In this document: piece after piece, positions 7,842-14,820 of the stretch
Layout: each line of letters opens with the position of its first letter
Position numbering within the stretch: position 1 is the stretch's first letter
DNA from: Bog-564 sp035509915
Lineage (GTDB): Bacteria > Actinomycetota > Acidimicrobiia > Acidimicrobiales > UBA8190
Length of the DNA stretch: 24,071 bases
Assembly (NCBI GenBank): GCA_035509915.1
Contig: DATKIB010000011.1
Location: 1 to 24,071, forward strand
Direction: 5' to 3'
Made by a program: the position numbers and the translations under genes
Notes under the pieces: generated by a model
Seen by the model: only the letters and a program-made list of their open reading frames with translations
The model's database searches: none
Told to the model about the DNA's origin: nothing

Positions 7842-9359
7842 TCAGCTTCGAAGCTCGCGCTTGAGGACCTTGCCCGACGGATTTCGCGGCAGCGCGTCGA
7901 GGAAGGTGATCTCCTTGGGGACCTTGAAGCGCGCTAGCCGGACGCGGCAGTGCTCCAGGAGCTCGTCCGCCGTCGCGGGCGCGTCCTCGCGCAAGACGAC
8001 GAAGGCGACTGGCACCTCACCCCATCGGTCATCACGACGTCCCACCGCGGCGGCCTCGAGCACCGATTCGTGCTCGTAGAGCACACGCTCTACCTCTGAG
8101 CCCGCGATGTTCTCACCGCCCGAGACGATCATGTCCTTGAGCCGATCGACGATGAACAGATAGCCGTCGTCGTCGCGGATACCGATGTCCCCGGTGTGGA
8201 ACCAGCCCCCGGCGAATGCGGCGGCGGTCGCTTCGGGGTCCCGCCAGTAACCCTTGAAGACCTTCGGGCCACGCATGACGATCTCGCCGCGCTCCCCCGC
8301 GGGCAACGACCTTCCCTGCTCGTCCCAGATTTCGAGCTGGAGGTAGAGGCAGGGACGGCCGACGCTGCCCAGCTTGCTCACGATGCTCTGGCGGTCGAGA
8401 AAGGTGTCACCGGAGACCGTCTCGGTGAGTCCGTATGCGTCGGCGAACCACGCAGAGGGAAAGGTGCGCTGGAGCCGCTCGACGAGCGGGATGGGCATCT
8501 TCTCGCCGCCGTTGATCACGACCCGCACCGACGACAGATCGCGCTTGTCGATTTCGGGCAACGACATGATGGAGTTGACCATGGCGGGTGCCAGCCACAC
8601 CGTCGTCACCCGCGATCGCTCGAGCTCGTCTACGACGCTCGGCGCATCGAACGAGCGGTGGATGATGGTGGTGGCACCCGCTGCGATCAGCGTCGTGGTC
8701 GTGAGGTCGAGCGCGCCCACGTGGTACAGGGGACCGCAGGCGAGCCCGACATCGGCGGTGGTGAACCCGAACTCGATGATGTGCGCGAGGTTCTTCCAGG
8801 CCAGGTTGGCATGCGTGATCATCACACCCTTGGGTCGACCCGTGGTCCCCGACGTGTACATCAGGCGATGGACGTGGTCCGCCGCCGCCGGGACCGAGGC
8901 GACCCTGCTCGGGATCGCACGCAGTTCGGCGAGTGTCGTCCATCCCTCCGGAGCACTCGACGATATGCGTGCGCGCACGAAGCCGGCTTCCATGCCCTTC
9001 GTTGCCTCGCCGGCAAGATCGACGAGCGACTCGTCGCACACGAGAACCTGCGCGCCCGAGTGCTCGAGGATGTACCGGACCTCCGGTGCGGCGAGCCGCC
9101 AGTTGATCGGCATCGCAGCTGCGCCGAGGTAGTTGGCAGCGAAGACTGTCTCGAGTAATTCGGGGCAATTGTAAGAAAGGAGTGCCACGACATCGCCGCG
9201 ACCGACGCCGCTCTCGGCGAGTCCTCCAGCCAGGGCGCGGGCGCGCCTCTCCATGTCCCCGTAGGAGATCGACTCGCCCTCGAACACCGTCATCGCCTTG
9301 TCGGGTGTACGCGTCGCGTGGTGGGCGAGCACTGCGAACCAGTTCATGTCGACCTGCAT
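7842..9359 (-). CDS. Acyl-CoA synthetase (AMP-binding), complete
   Basis: A 505-aa ANL-superfamily ligase forming an acyl-CoA from acid, ATP and CoA. It has all the core motifs: TSGTTGRPKG (169-178), DAYGLTE, GGWFHTGDIG, the VDRLKDMIVSGGENI hinge region, and the C-terminal PRNPSGK with catalytic Lys497. The frame is open upstream to 9470, but homologous sequence begins at MQVDMNWF. The ATG at 9359 is preferred over the one at 9347 because GGAG lies 12 nt before it, a somewhat long gap. It is the first gene of the minus-strand unit and divergent from a TetR regulator. The fatty-acid-type ligase family has broad specificity, so the substrate is not predictable. Confidence 0.92.
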   Translation of the reverse strand: MQVDMNWFAVLAHHATRTPDKAMTVFEGESISYGDMERRARALAGGLAESGVGRGDVVALLSYNCPELLETVFAANYLGAAAMPINWRLAAPEVRYILEHSGAQVLVCDESLVDLAGEATKGMEAGFVRARISSSAPEGWTTLAELRAIPSRVASVPAAADHVHRLMYTSGTTGRPKGVMITHANLAWKNLAHIIEFGFTTADVGLACGPLYHVGALDLTTTTLIAAGATTIIHRSFDAPSVVDELERSRVTTVWLAPAMVNSIMSLPEIDKRDLSSVRVVINGGEKMPIPLVERLQRTFPSAWFADAYGLTETVSGDTFLDRQSIVSKLGSVGRPCLYLQLEIWDEQGRSLPAGERGEIVMRGPKVFKGYWRDPEATAAAFAGGWFHTGDIGIRDDDGYLFIVDRLKDMIVSGGENIAGSEVERVLYEHESVLEAAAVGRRDDRWGEVPVAFVVLREDAPATADELLEHCRVRLARFKVPKEITFLDALPRNPSGKVLKRELRS

Positions 9360-9409
9360 GTGTTGTCGGAGCTCCACTATCTGTTCCTCGACCTCGACTT
9401 CTCGGATAG

Positions 9410-9419
9410 ACGCTAGCGT
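9410..9419. promoter_or_regulatory. Palindromic operator candidate before TetR regulator
   Basis: A perfect 10-bp palindrome, ACGCTAGCGT, lies in the 67-bp spacer between the divergent CoA ligase (ATG 9359) and TetR gene (ATG 9427). Its right edge is 7 nt before the TetR ATG. Flanking TAG (9407-9409) and CTA (9421-9423) extend the symmetry if one base is skipped. TetR-family genes commonly carry their own operator in this position, so autoregulation and control of the divergent ligase operon are likely, by inference. Confidence 0.55.
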
Positions 9420-9426
9420 TCTACCG

Positions 9427-10056
9427 ATGCCACCGGCGGAGACGACCGGCGATTCCCGGCGCAGAGCCAACTGGGAGAAGCGTCGGCAAGCGATCGTCGA
9501 CGCCTCCGCACGCGTTTTCGCACGGCGCGGTTACCACGCGACGGGAATCACGGAGCTCTGCACCGCGAACGGCCTCGGCAAGGGGGCGCTTTACCACTAC
9601 ATCGGCTCCAAGGAGGAGCTCCTCGCAGCCATTCACGACCGCGTGATGGACGAGGTCACGCTCGGTGCAGATCGAGTTGCTGAGGCAGGGGGCTCGCCTT
9701 CGCAGCAGCTGGCGTTGCTCGGCGAAGAGCTGCTGGACGTGATCCACCGCTACCCGGACCACGTGTGGGTCTTCCTGCACGAGTTCCCCGCTCTCACCGG
9801 CGAACGCGCCGAGCAGTTCCGCAAGCGGCGCCGCAAGTACGAGCAACAGGTCGAGGCCGTCCTCCAGGCCGGCGTCGACTCGGGCGAGTTTCGTGAGCTC
9901 GAGCCGAGGCTGACCGCGTTGGCTTGGCTCGGGATGCACAACTACACGTACCTGTGGCTGAAGCCGGGGGGAGCGCTTACTGCGCGGGACGTGGCCAAGC
10001 CGTTCGCCGAGATCTTCATGCGAGGGATCGCCGATCCCACCTCGCTGGGGCAATAG
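9427..10056 (+). CDS. TetR-family regulator, KstR2-like
   Basis: A 209-aa repressor. The N-terminal helix-turn-helix spans about residues 22-62: RQAIVDASARVFARRGYHAT, then ELCTANGLGKGALYHYIGSK, where the LYHY-x-SKEEL pattern closes the recognition helix. The C-terminal ligand domain ends YLWLKPGGALTARDVAKPF, close to the WVSVRWYRPGGPLTA pattern remembered from KstR2, which senses a CoA-thioester of steroid degradation. A CoA-linked ligand is therefore plausible. The ATG at 9427 is chosen because the open frame upstream to 9298 runs through the neighbour's promoter. It is divergent from the CoA ligase operon across a 67-bp spacer with a palindrome, and converges on an SDR gene with only 12 nt between the stops. 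Confidence 0.9.
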   Translation: MPPAETTGDSRRRANWEKRRQAIVDASARVFARRGYHATGITELCTANGLGKGALYHYIGSKEELLAAIHDRVMDEVTLGADRVAEAGGSPSQQLALLGEELLDVIHRYPDHVWVFLHEFPALTGERAEQFRKRRRKYEQQVEAVLQAGVDSGEFRELEPRLTALAWLGMHNYTYLWLKPGGALTARDVAKPFAEIFMRGIADPTSLGQ

Positions 10057-10068
10057 CCGGGCCAGGGA

Positions 10069-10815
10069 TCAAGGGGCCGAGTACCCACCGTCCACGACGA
10101 CGACGGAACCGGTCGTCCAACGCGACGAGTCGCCGGCGAGATAGGAGTACGCGCCCACGAGATCCGTGGCCGATCCGAGCCCGAGGGGATGTCGAGCGGC
10201 GATGGCGTCGAGCGCGTCCTGCGGGACGTCGGCGTGAATAGCAGAAAGAAACGTCCCCGGGCACACGCAGTTGACGCGGATCCCGTCGCGCGCGTACTCG
10301 ACGGCAGCCACTTTGGTGAGCTGGATCACGGCTGCCTTTGTTGCGCAGTAAGGAGCAGCATGAGACCACGCCGTCAGGCCCGCGACCGACGCCGTAAGGA
10401 CGATCGAGCCCGATCGTTGGGGGCGCATGACTGCCACTGCGGCACGGATGCCGTTCACGGCCCCGAGGAGGTTGACCCGGAACGCGTGATCCCAATCCTC
10501 GGTAGCCAGGTTGTGGATGCGACCGTTGGGCGACAGCACACCGGCGTTGCTGATGAGAACGTCGAGGCGGCCCAAGCGCTCGGACGCCAGGTTGACCACC
10601 GCCTCCACGGCTGCGAGGTCGCTCACGTCCGCGAGCAGAGTCTCGACCGCCCCGTGGTCCGCGGGGAGGCCGGCGATCGTCGCATCGAGAGAGGACGCAC
10701 TGACGTCGCTCAGCACGAGATCGGTATCCGGCTCGCTCGCGAGCTGTCGCGAAATTGCGGCACCGAGGGCGCCGCCCGCGCCCGTGATCGCGACCACCCG
10801 TCGCGCCGGCGTCAT
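10069..10815 (-). CDS. Short-chain dehydrogenase/reductase (classical)
   Basis: A 248-aa NAD(P)-dependent oxidoreductase of the FabG-like classical SDR group. TGAGGALG (11-18) is the nucleotide-binding motif, SNAG (89-92) the structural motif, and Ser143, Tyr156 and Lys160 the catalytic set. The C-terminus VVVDGGYSAP is typical. The frame is open to 10941, but the SDR fold begins right at the ATG at 10815. No ribosome binding site precedes this ATG. Instead it overlaps the TGA of a 23-codon leader ORF that has a strong GGAGG. Translation is therefore probably coupled. It is divergent from the E1 fusion; the promoter region holds box A. Substrate unknown; a hydroxyacyl-CoA or alicyclic alcohol would suit the cluster. 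Confidence 0.9.
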   Translation of the reverse strand: MTPARRVVAITGAGGALGAAISRQLASEPDTDLVLSDVSASSLDATIAGLPADHGAVETLLADVSDLAAVEAVVNLASERLGRLDVLISNAGVLSPNGRIHNLATEDWDHAFRVNLLGAVNGIRAAVAVMRPQRSGSIVLTASVAGLTAWSHAAPYCATKAAVIQLTKVAAVEYARDGIRVNCVCPGTFLSAIHADVPQDALDAIAARHPLGLGSATDLVGAYSYLAGDSSRWTTGSVVVVDGGYSAP

Positions 10816-10883
10816 GCCGGCAGGGACCCTGCGGTGGGACCGGATCCAGCGCGAGGACCCTGGACTTGGCGGCGATCGGCCAT
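10812..10883 (-). CDS. Leader ORF, 23 codons, overlapping the SDR start
   Basis: A short ORF with sequence beginning MADRRQVQG. It has the best ribosome binding site in this region: GGAGG, 8 nt before its ATG. Its TGA overlaps the ATG of the SDR (ATGA). It does not resemble an SDR N-terminus and is in another frame, so it is not an extension of the SDR. The simplest reading is a leader that delivers ribosomes to the SDR start by termination-reinitiation. Being only 23 codons long, it could be fortuitous. Confidence 0.45.
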   Translation of the reverse strand: MADRRQVQGPRAGSGPTAGSLPA

Positions 10884-10897
10884 CGAAACTTCCTCCG

Positions 10898-10915
10898 TTG
10901 TACCGATCAGTACAA
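10898..10915. promoter_or_regulatory. Box A: palindromic operator between SDR and E1 fusion
   Basis: TTGTACCGATCAGTACAA is an 18-bp palindrome in which 8 of 9 base pairs match (only C:A fails). It begins with the TTGTACCGA that also starts the boxes at 18410 and 23524. TACAAT (10911-10916), which overlaps its right arm, can serve as the -10 element of the E1 gene. A repressor bound here would block that promoter directly, and probably the divergent SDR promoter too. Confidence 0.7.
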
Positions 10916-10925
10916 TATACGCTTC

Positions 10926-12917
10926 GTGACTGCCGACCCATCCTCTCCGTCCGCCTTCTCGAGGGCCGACCTCGTGGAGATGCAGCGCCGCATGCTGCTG
11001 ATCCGCGGTTTCGAGGAGCGCGTGGCGGAGTTGTACCGCGACGGCGAGATCCCCGGCTTCGTGCACCTCTCGATCGGACAGGAGGCGGCGGCGGTCGGCG
11101 CGTGCTGGCCTCTGCGCCCGGCGGACGTGATCACCTCGACGCACCGCGGCCACGGCCACTGCTTGGCCAAAGGTCTGGACCCGCTGGGAATGTTCGCCGA
11201 GCTGATGGCCAAGGATCAGGGCACCAATCGCGGCCGCGGAGGCTCGATGCACATCGCCGACCCGAAGATCGGGATCTTCGGCGCGAACGGGATCGTGGCG
11301 GCGGGCCTGCCGATCGCCGTGGGAGCTGCCACGGCAGCGCAGCTCCGGGCCGACGGCAGCGTGGCGGTGGCGTTCTTCGGCGACGGTGCGCCGGCGCAGG
11401 GCGCGTTCCACGAGGCACTGAACCTCGCCGCGGTTTGGCAGCTGCCGGTGGTCTTCTTCTGCGAGAACAACGGCTATGCCGAGTTCTCGCCGGCGTCGAC
11501 CCAGCATGCGGCTTCGCTCGAGCGCCGGGCCGCCGGATACGGCATCGACTATCTATCGGTCGACGGTAACGACGTCGCTGCGACCGCAGCCGCGACGCAG
11601 GACGTGGTCCTCGCCGCGCGCGCCGGACGAGGTCCTGCAGTCGTCGAGGCCGCGACCTACCGCTGGCACGGCCACTACGAAGGCGACCCGGAGCGCTACC
11701 GATCCGCAGACGAGGTCCAAGCATCTCGAGCGCATGACCCCCTGCAAGTGCACGAGGCCCTGCTGCGAGGCGCCGGCGTGGGAGACGACGAGATGAAGGC
11801 CCTCGAGGCCTCGGTCGCGGACGAGCTCGACGCAGCGGTCGAGACTGCCCGGCGGCAAGCGAGCCCGGACACCGCCACGTTGACCGACTTCGTCGTGCGT
11901 GCCAGGCCGGCCCGGCCGGAGCCGTCACCTCCTCGTGAAGACGCGCCGCTGTTCCGCACCATGGACGCCATCCACTCGGCACTCGAGATCGAGCTGGCCG
12001 AGGACGACCGTGTGTTCGTCGCAGGCATCGACGTCGGGGCAGGGGGCAACGTCTTCGGGCTCACACGGGGACTCGCGGACCAGTTCGGCGCGCGCGTGCG
12101 CGACACCCCGATCTCGGAGACCGCGATCGTCGGCCTCGGTGTGGGTGCGGCGATGGCCGGGATGCGTCCGGTGGTCGAGCTGATGTACCTGGACTTCCTG
12201 GGCGTCTGCTTCGACCAGCTGCTCAACCAGGCGGCGAAGCTTCCGTACATGACAGGCGGCACCGCCGAGATGGCGCTGACCGTGCGGACCCAGTTCGGCG
12301 CCGGACGCTCCTCGGGGAGCCAGCACTCGCAGAGCCTCGAGGCTCTCCTCGCGCACATACCAGGCCTGACCGTGGTGATGCCGTCGACGCCGGCCGACAC
12401 CTACGGCCTCCTCCGTGCCGCGATCGAGGACCCCAACCCGGTGGTATTCGTCGAGAACAGGCTGCTCTACGGAATGAAGGGACCACAGCCGCCGCCCGAC
12501 CACATCCTTCCGATAGGCAGGTCCGCCGTGGTACGTCCCGGGTCCGACGCCACCGTCGTGTCCATCTCGCGAATGGTCCACGAGGCGATCGCCGCGGCCG
12601 AGCTCGTGGGCGACGAGGGCATCTCGGTCGAGGTGATCGATCTCAGGACCGTGGCTCCGCTGGACTTCGCGCCCGTCCTCGACTCGGTGCACAAGACCAA
12701 CCGGCTGCTCATCGCCCACGAGGCCGTGGTCCCCTTCGGTATCGGCGCGGAGCTCGCCGCGGTCGTCGCCCGTGAGGGCTTCTGGGATCTCGACGCTCCA
12801 ATCGAGCGAGTCGGCGCTGCCTTCACTCCGCCTCCGTACGCACCGGACCTCGAGCGAGCCTGGCTGCCCGACCGCTACGACATCGCCGATGCGCTACGCC
12901 GCCTGGTCGCCGTGTAG
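10926..12917 (+). CDS. Fused alpha-beta E1 component of a 2-oxoacid (or acetoin-type) dehydrogenase
   Basis: A 663-aa thiamine-diphosphate enzyme in which E1-alpha and E1-beta are one chain. Residues 1 to about 330 are the alpha part, with the ThDP motif GDGAPAQGAFHEALN near 152 ending in CENN. A Pro/Glu-rich linker (PARPEPSPPRED) joins it to the beta part, which shows GSQHSQSLEALLAHIPGLTVV. FGANGIVAAGLPIAVGAA resembles AcoA. The family decarboxylates a 2-oxoacid, or cleaves acetoin, and hands the acyl group to a lipoyl E2. No E2 or E3 gene is in the window. The GTG at 10926 follows the TACAATATAC -10 region by a few bases and has no ribosome binding site, so a leaderless mRNA is likely. Box A overlaps its promoter. 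It converges on the acyl-CoA dehydrogenase, 7 nt between the stops. Confidence 0.9.
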   Translation: MTADPSSPSAFSRADLVEMQRRMLLIRGFEERVAELYRDGEIPGFVHLSIGQEAAAVGACWPLRPADVITSTHRGHGHCLAKGLDPLGMFAELMAKDQGTNRGRGGSMHIADPKIGIFGANGIVAAGLPIAVGAATAAQLRADGSVAVAFFGDGAPAQGAFHEALNLAAVWQLPVVFFCENNGYAEFSPASTQHAASLERRAAGYGIDYLSVDGNDVAATAAATQDVVLAARAGRGPAVVEAATYRWHGHYEGDPERYRSADEVQASRAHDPLQVHEALLRGAGVGDDEMKALEASVADELDAAVETARRQASPDTATLTDFVVRARPARPEPSPPREDAPLFRTMDAIHSALEIELAEDDRVFVAGIDVGAGGNVFGLTRGLADQFGARVRDTPISETAIVGLGVGAAMAGMRPVVELMYLDFLGVCFDQLLNQAAKLPYMTGGTAEMALTVRTQFGAGRSSGSQHSQSLEALLAHIPGLTVVMPSTPADTYGLLRAAIEDPNPVVFVENRLLYGMKGPQPPPDHILPIGRSAVVRPGSDATVVSISRMVHEAIAAAELVGDEGISVEVIDLRTVAPLDFAPVLDSVHKTNRLLIAHEAVVPFGIGAELAAVVAREGFWDLDAPIERVGAAFTPPPYAPDLERAWLPDRYDIADALRRLVAV

Positions 12918-12924
12918 TCGGCGG

Positions 12925-14073
12925 TCAGCAGCCCAAGGCCCTGGCAACGACCAGGTGCTGGATCTCGTTCGTGCCTTCACCGATCTCGAGCACCTTGGAG
13001 TCGCAGTAGAAACGCGCGACCGGCGTGTCGAGCATGTACCCGAGACCACCGTGGATCTGCACCGCCTCCGATGCCGCCCACGTCGCCACGCGGCTGGCCT
13101 TCAGCTTGGCCATCGCCGCCTCCTTCTGGAACGGCTGGCCGGAATCGCGCAAGTACGCCGCGCGGTACGTCAGCCAGCGCGCCGCTTCGAGCTCCGTGGC
13201 GATGTCGGCCAGCTTGAACTGCACGGCCTGGAATTTCGAGATGGGCTTCCCGAACTGCACCCGTTGGCACGCGTAGTCAGTCGCCATGTCGAGCACGGCC
13301 TGTGTCAGGCTGAGCGACAGGGCAGCTATGGAGATGCGTCCGACCTCGAGGGTGCGTAGGAACTGGTTGAGCCCCAGGTTCGGGTCTCCGACGAGGTGAT
13401 CGTCCGGCACCCAGACGTCGTCGAAATACAGCTCGCGTGTGTCAAGGCCTCGCCAGCCGATACCTCGCATCTTCGGTCCCATCGTGAAGCCGGGCGTGTC
13501 CTTCTCCACGACGAAGCTCGCGAACCTCGGCTCCCCGTCCTCGTCGGGTCCCACCCTGGCCAGCAGCGTCACCCCGAACGACATGTCGGTCCCCGCGTTG
13601 GAGATGAACGACTTACGGCCGCTGATGAGCCAGCCGTGGTCACGCCGCTCGGCGCGCGTGCTGATCCCACGCGCGTCGGAGCCGGCGTCGGGCTCGGTCA
13701 GGCCGAAGGCTCCAAGGGACCTTCCTTCGGCCAGCGGTCGCAGCCAGCGTTCGCGCTGGGCGTCGGTGCCGAACAGATAGAGCGGCAGCGAGCCGATCGT
13801 GACGTGAGCCTGCCAGGCCGCCGCCACCGACTGGTCGGCCAGCCCGATCTGCTCCATCGCCGCCACGAATCCGGTCGTGGACATGCCGATCCCGCCCCAC
13901 TCCTCGGGGACGAGCATCCCGAGCAACCCGAGCTCGCCCATCTCGCGCAGCAGGTCCGTCGGACAGCGCGCCTCGTCCCAGGCGAGCGGGGCGCGCCGGG
14001 CGATCTCGTTGCGTGCGAAATCGCGGCAAAGCCCGGCGAGTTCGCGCTCGGCCTCGGAGAGCGAGAAGTCCAT
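12925..14073 (-). CDS. Acyl-CoA dehydrogenase with canonical catalytic Glu
   Basis: A 382-aa FAD-dependent acyl-CoA dehydrogenase of normal length. It has FGLTEPDAGSDARG (loop over the flavin), ISGRKSFISNAG, RVQFGKPISKFQAVQ, and the C-terminal IGEGTNEIQ, where Glu366 occupies the MCAD-type catalytic-base position. It would therefore be catalytically complete on its own as a homotetramer, unlike the pair at 2909-5000. The open frame upstream to 14136 is rejected because the family N-terminus MDFSLSEAE begins at the ATG at 14073. A palindromic operator candidate lies 13 nt upstream. It is the last gene of the minus-strand series, 96 nt after a TetR gene. Confidence 0.92.
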   Translation of the reverse strand: MDFSLSEAERELAGLCRDFARNEIARRAPLAWDEARCPTDLLREMGELGLLGMLVPEEWGGIGMSTTGFVAAMEQIGLADQSVAAAWQAHVTIGSLPLYLFGTDAQRERWLRPLAEGRSLGAFGLTEPDAGSDARGISTRAERRDHGWLISGRKSFISNAGTDMSFGVTLLARVGPDEDGEPRFASFVVEKDTPGFTMGPKMRGIGWRGLDTRELYFDDVWVPDDHLVGDPNLGLNQFLRTLEVGRISIAALSLSLTQAVLDMATDYACQRVQFGKPISKFQAVQFKLADIATELEAARWLTYRAAYLRDSGQPFQKEAAMAKLKASRVATWAASEAVQIHGGLGYMLDTPVARFYCDSKVLEIGEGTNEIQHLVVARALGC

Positions 14074-14086
14074 GGTGCCGATGCTA

Positions 14087-14104
14087 TTGGAACGAGCGGT
14101 CCAA
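14087..14104. promoter_or_regulatory. Box E: palindrome upstream of acyl-CoA dehydrogenase
   Basis: TTGGAACGAGCGGTCCAA is an 18-bp palindrome with 7 of 9 pairs matching. It lies in the 96-nt spacer between the TetR gene and the acyl-CoA dehydrogenase it precedes. It has the same length and TTG...CAA ends as box A and a CGA...CGGT core loosely like box B, but differs at several inner positions. It may be a weak site of the same regulator or an operator for another. The 96-nt spacer otherwise shows nothing clear. Confidence 0.45.
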
Positions 14105-14169
14105 GCTCCTGACAGCGACAGCGCCCTGGGACCCACCGGACACGAGCGCAGGGTCAGCCGTGGCCGCCG

Positions 14170-14820
14170 TCACTCGTCGCCGGTCGGGGCTCCGTCCCCC
14201 GTGCGGACCGCGGTCTGGACCATCGCGATGACCCAGCAGATCGCCTGGATCGCCTGCGGCGCATCGAGTTGCCACTCGCGTACCAGACGCTCGTACGCCC
14301 CCACGCTCCAGAGGAGGTCGAGCACGGCGGCAGCCATCGTCCGGTCCTGTTCCGACCAGCCCACGGCCTCGTGCTCCACCGCCTCGAGCAGCGCAGTGTG
14401 CTGGCGCCGGTTCGCCCGCGACAGCGTCGGGTCGAGTGGCGGGCGGGGCTCCAAGGGGAACGATGCCACGTGCCGGAAGATCCGGGACGCGATCGTGGCC
14501 ACGTCTTCGAGGCTCATGTCCTCGAGGTCTATTCCGGCCTCCTCTTCGAGCTGCCGGAGCACCGCGTCGCGAAGCCCTCGCTCGTTGACAAAGTGGCGGT
14601 AGACGGTCCGCTCGTTGACGCCGGCCCGTTCGGCGACGGCCCGGATCGTGAGGGCGCCCCAGTCGCGCACGTGCGAAGCGTGCAGGAGGCCGGAACCTGC
14701 CTCCACGATCCTGCGACGGGTCTCGGCCGCCTTCTCCTGACGAAGCGTGTTGTCGTACGACCGACGCCCGGGTCGGCTGTCGGTTACCTCTGCCGTCTGG
14801 GATGCACTCTCGGCACTCAC
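14170..14820 (-). CDS. TetR-family regulator, coupled to the P450
   Basis: A 216-aa TetR-family protein. The helix-turn-helix lies at about residues 36-80: RRRIVEAGSG, then LTIRAVAERAGVNERTVYRH and FVNERGLRDAV. The C-terminal ligand domain shows no motif I can assign. An N-terminal arm of about 30 residues with SRPGRRSYDNTLRQEKAAET precedes it. The GTG at 14820 overlaps the P450 stop by 4 nt (GTGA), which decides the start and implies translational coupling. Being expressed with genes driven from the box-C side, it is the best candidate regulator of the TGTACCGANCGGTT boxes, with negative autoregulation. That link is inference from position only; the other TetR is an alternative. Confidence 0.87.
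   Translation of the reverse strand: MSAESASQTAEVTDSRPGRRSYDNTLRQEKAAETRRRIVEAGSGLLHASHVRDWGALTIRAVAERAGVNERTVYRHFVNERGLRDAVLRQLEEEAGIDLEDMSLEDVATIASRIFRHVASFPLEPRPPLDPTLSRANRRQHTALLEAVEHEAVGWSEQDRTMAAAVLDLLWSVGAYERLVREWQLDAPQAIQAICWVIAMVQTAVRTGDGAPTGDE

Noticed and set aside
9073..9083. TGTACCGGACC resembling the operator box
   Set aside because: It lies inside the CoA-ligase coding region, breaks the box after TGTACCG, and is not next to a promoter.
12775..14112. Plus-strand open frames opposite the acyl-CoA dehydrogenase
   Set aside because: They are shadows; the minus-strand frame has all acyl-CoA dehydrogenase motifs.
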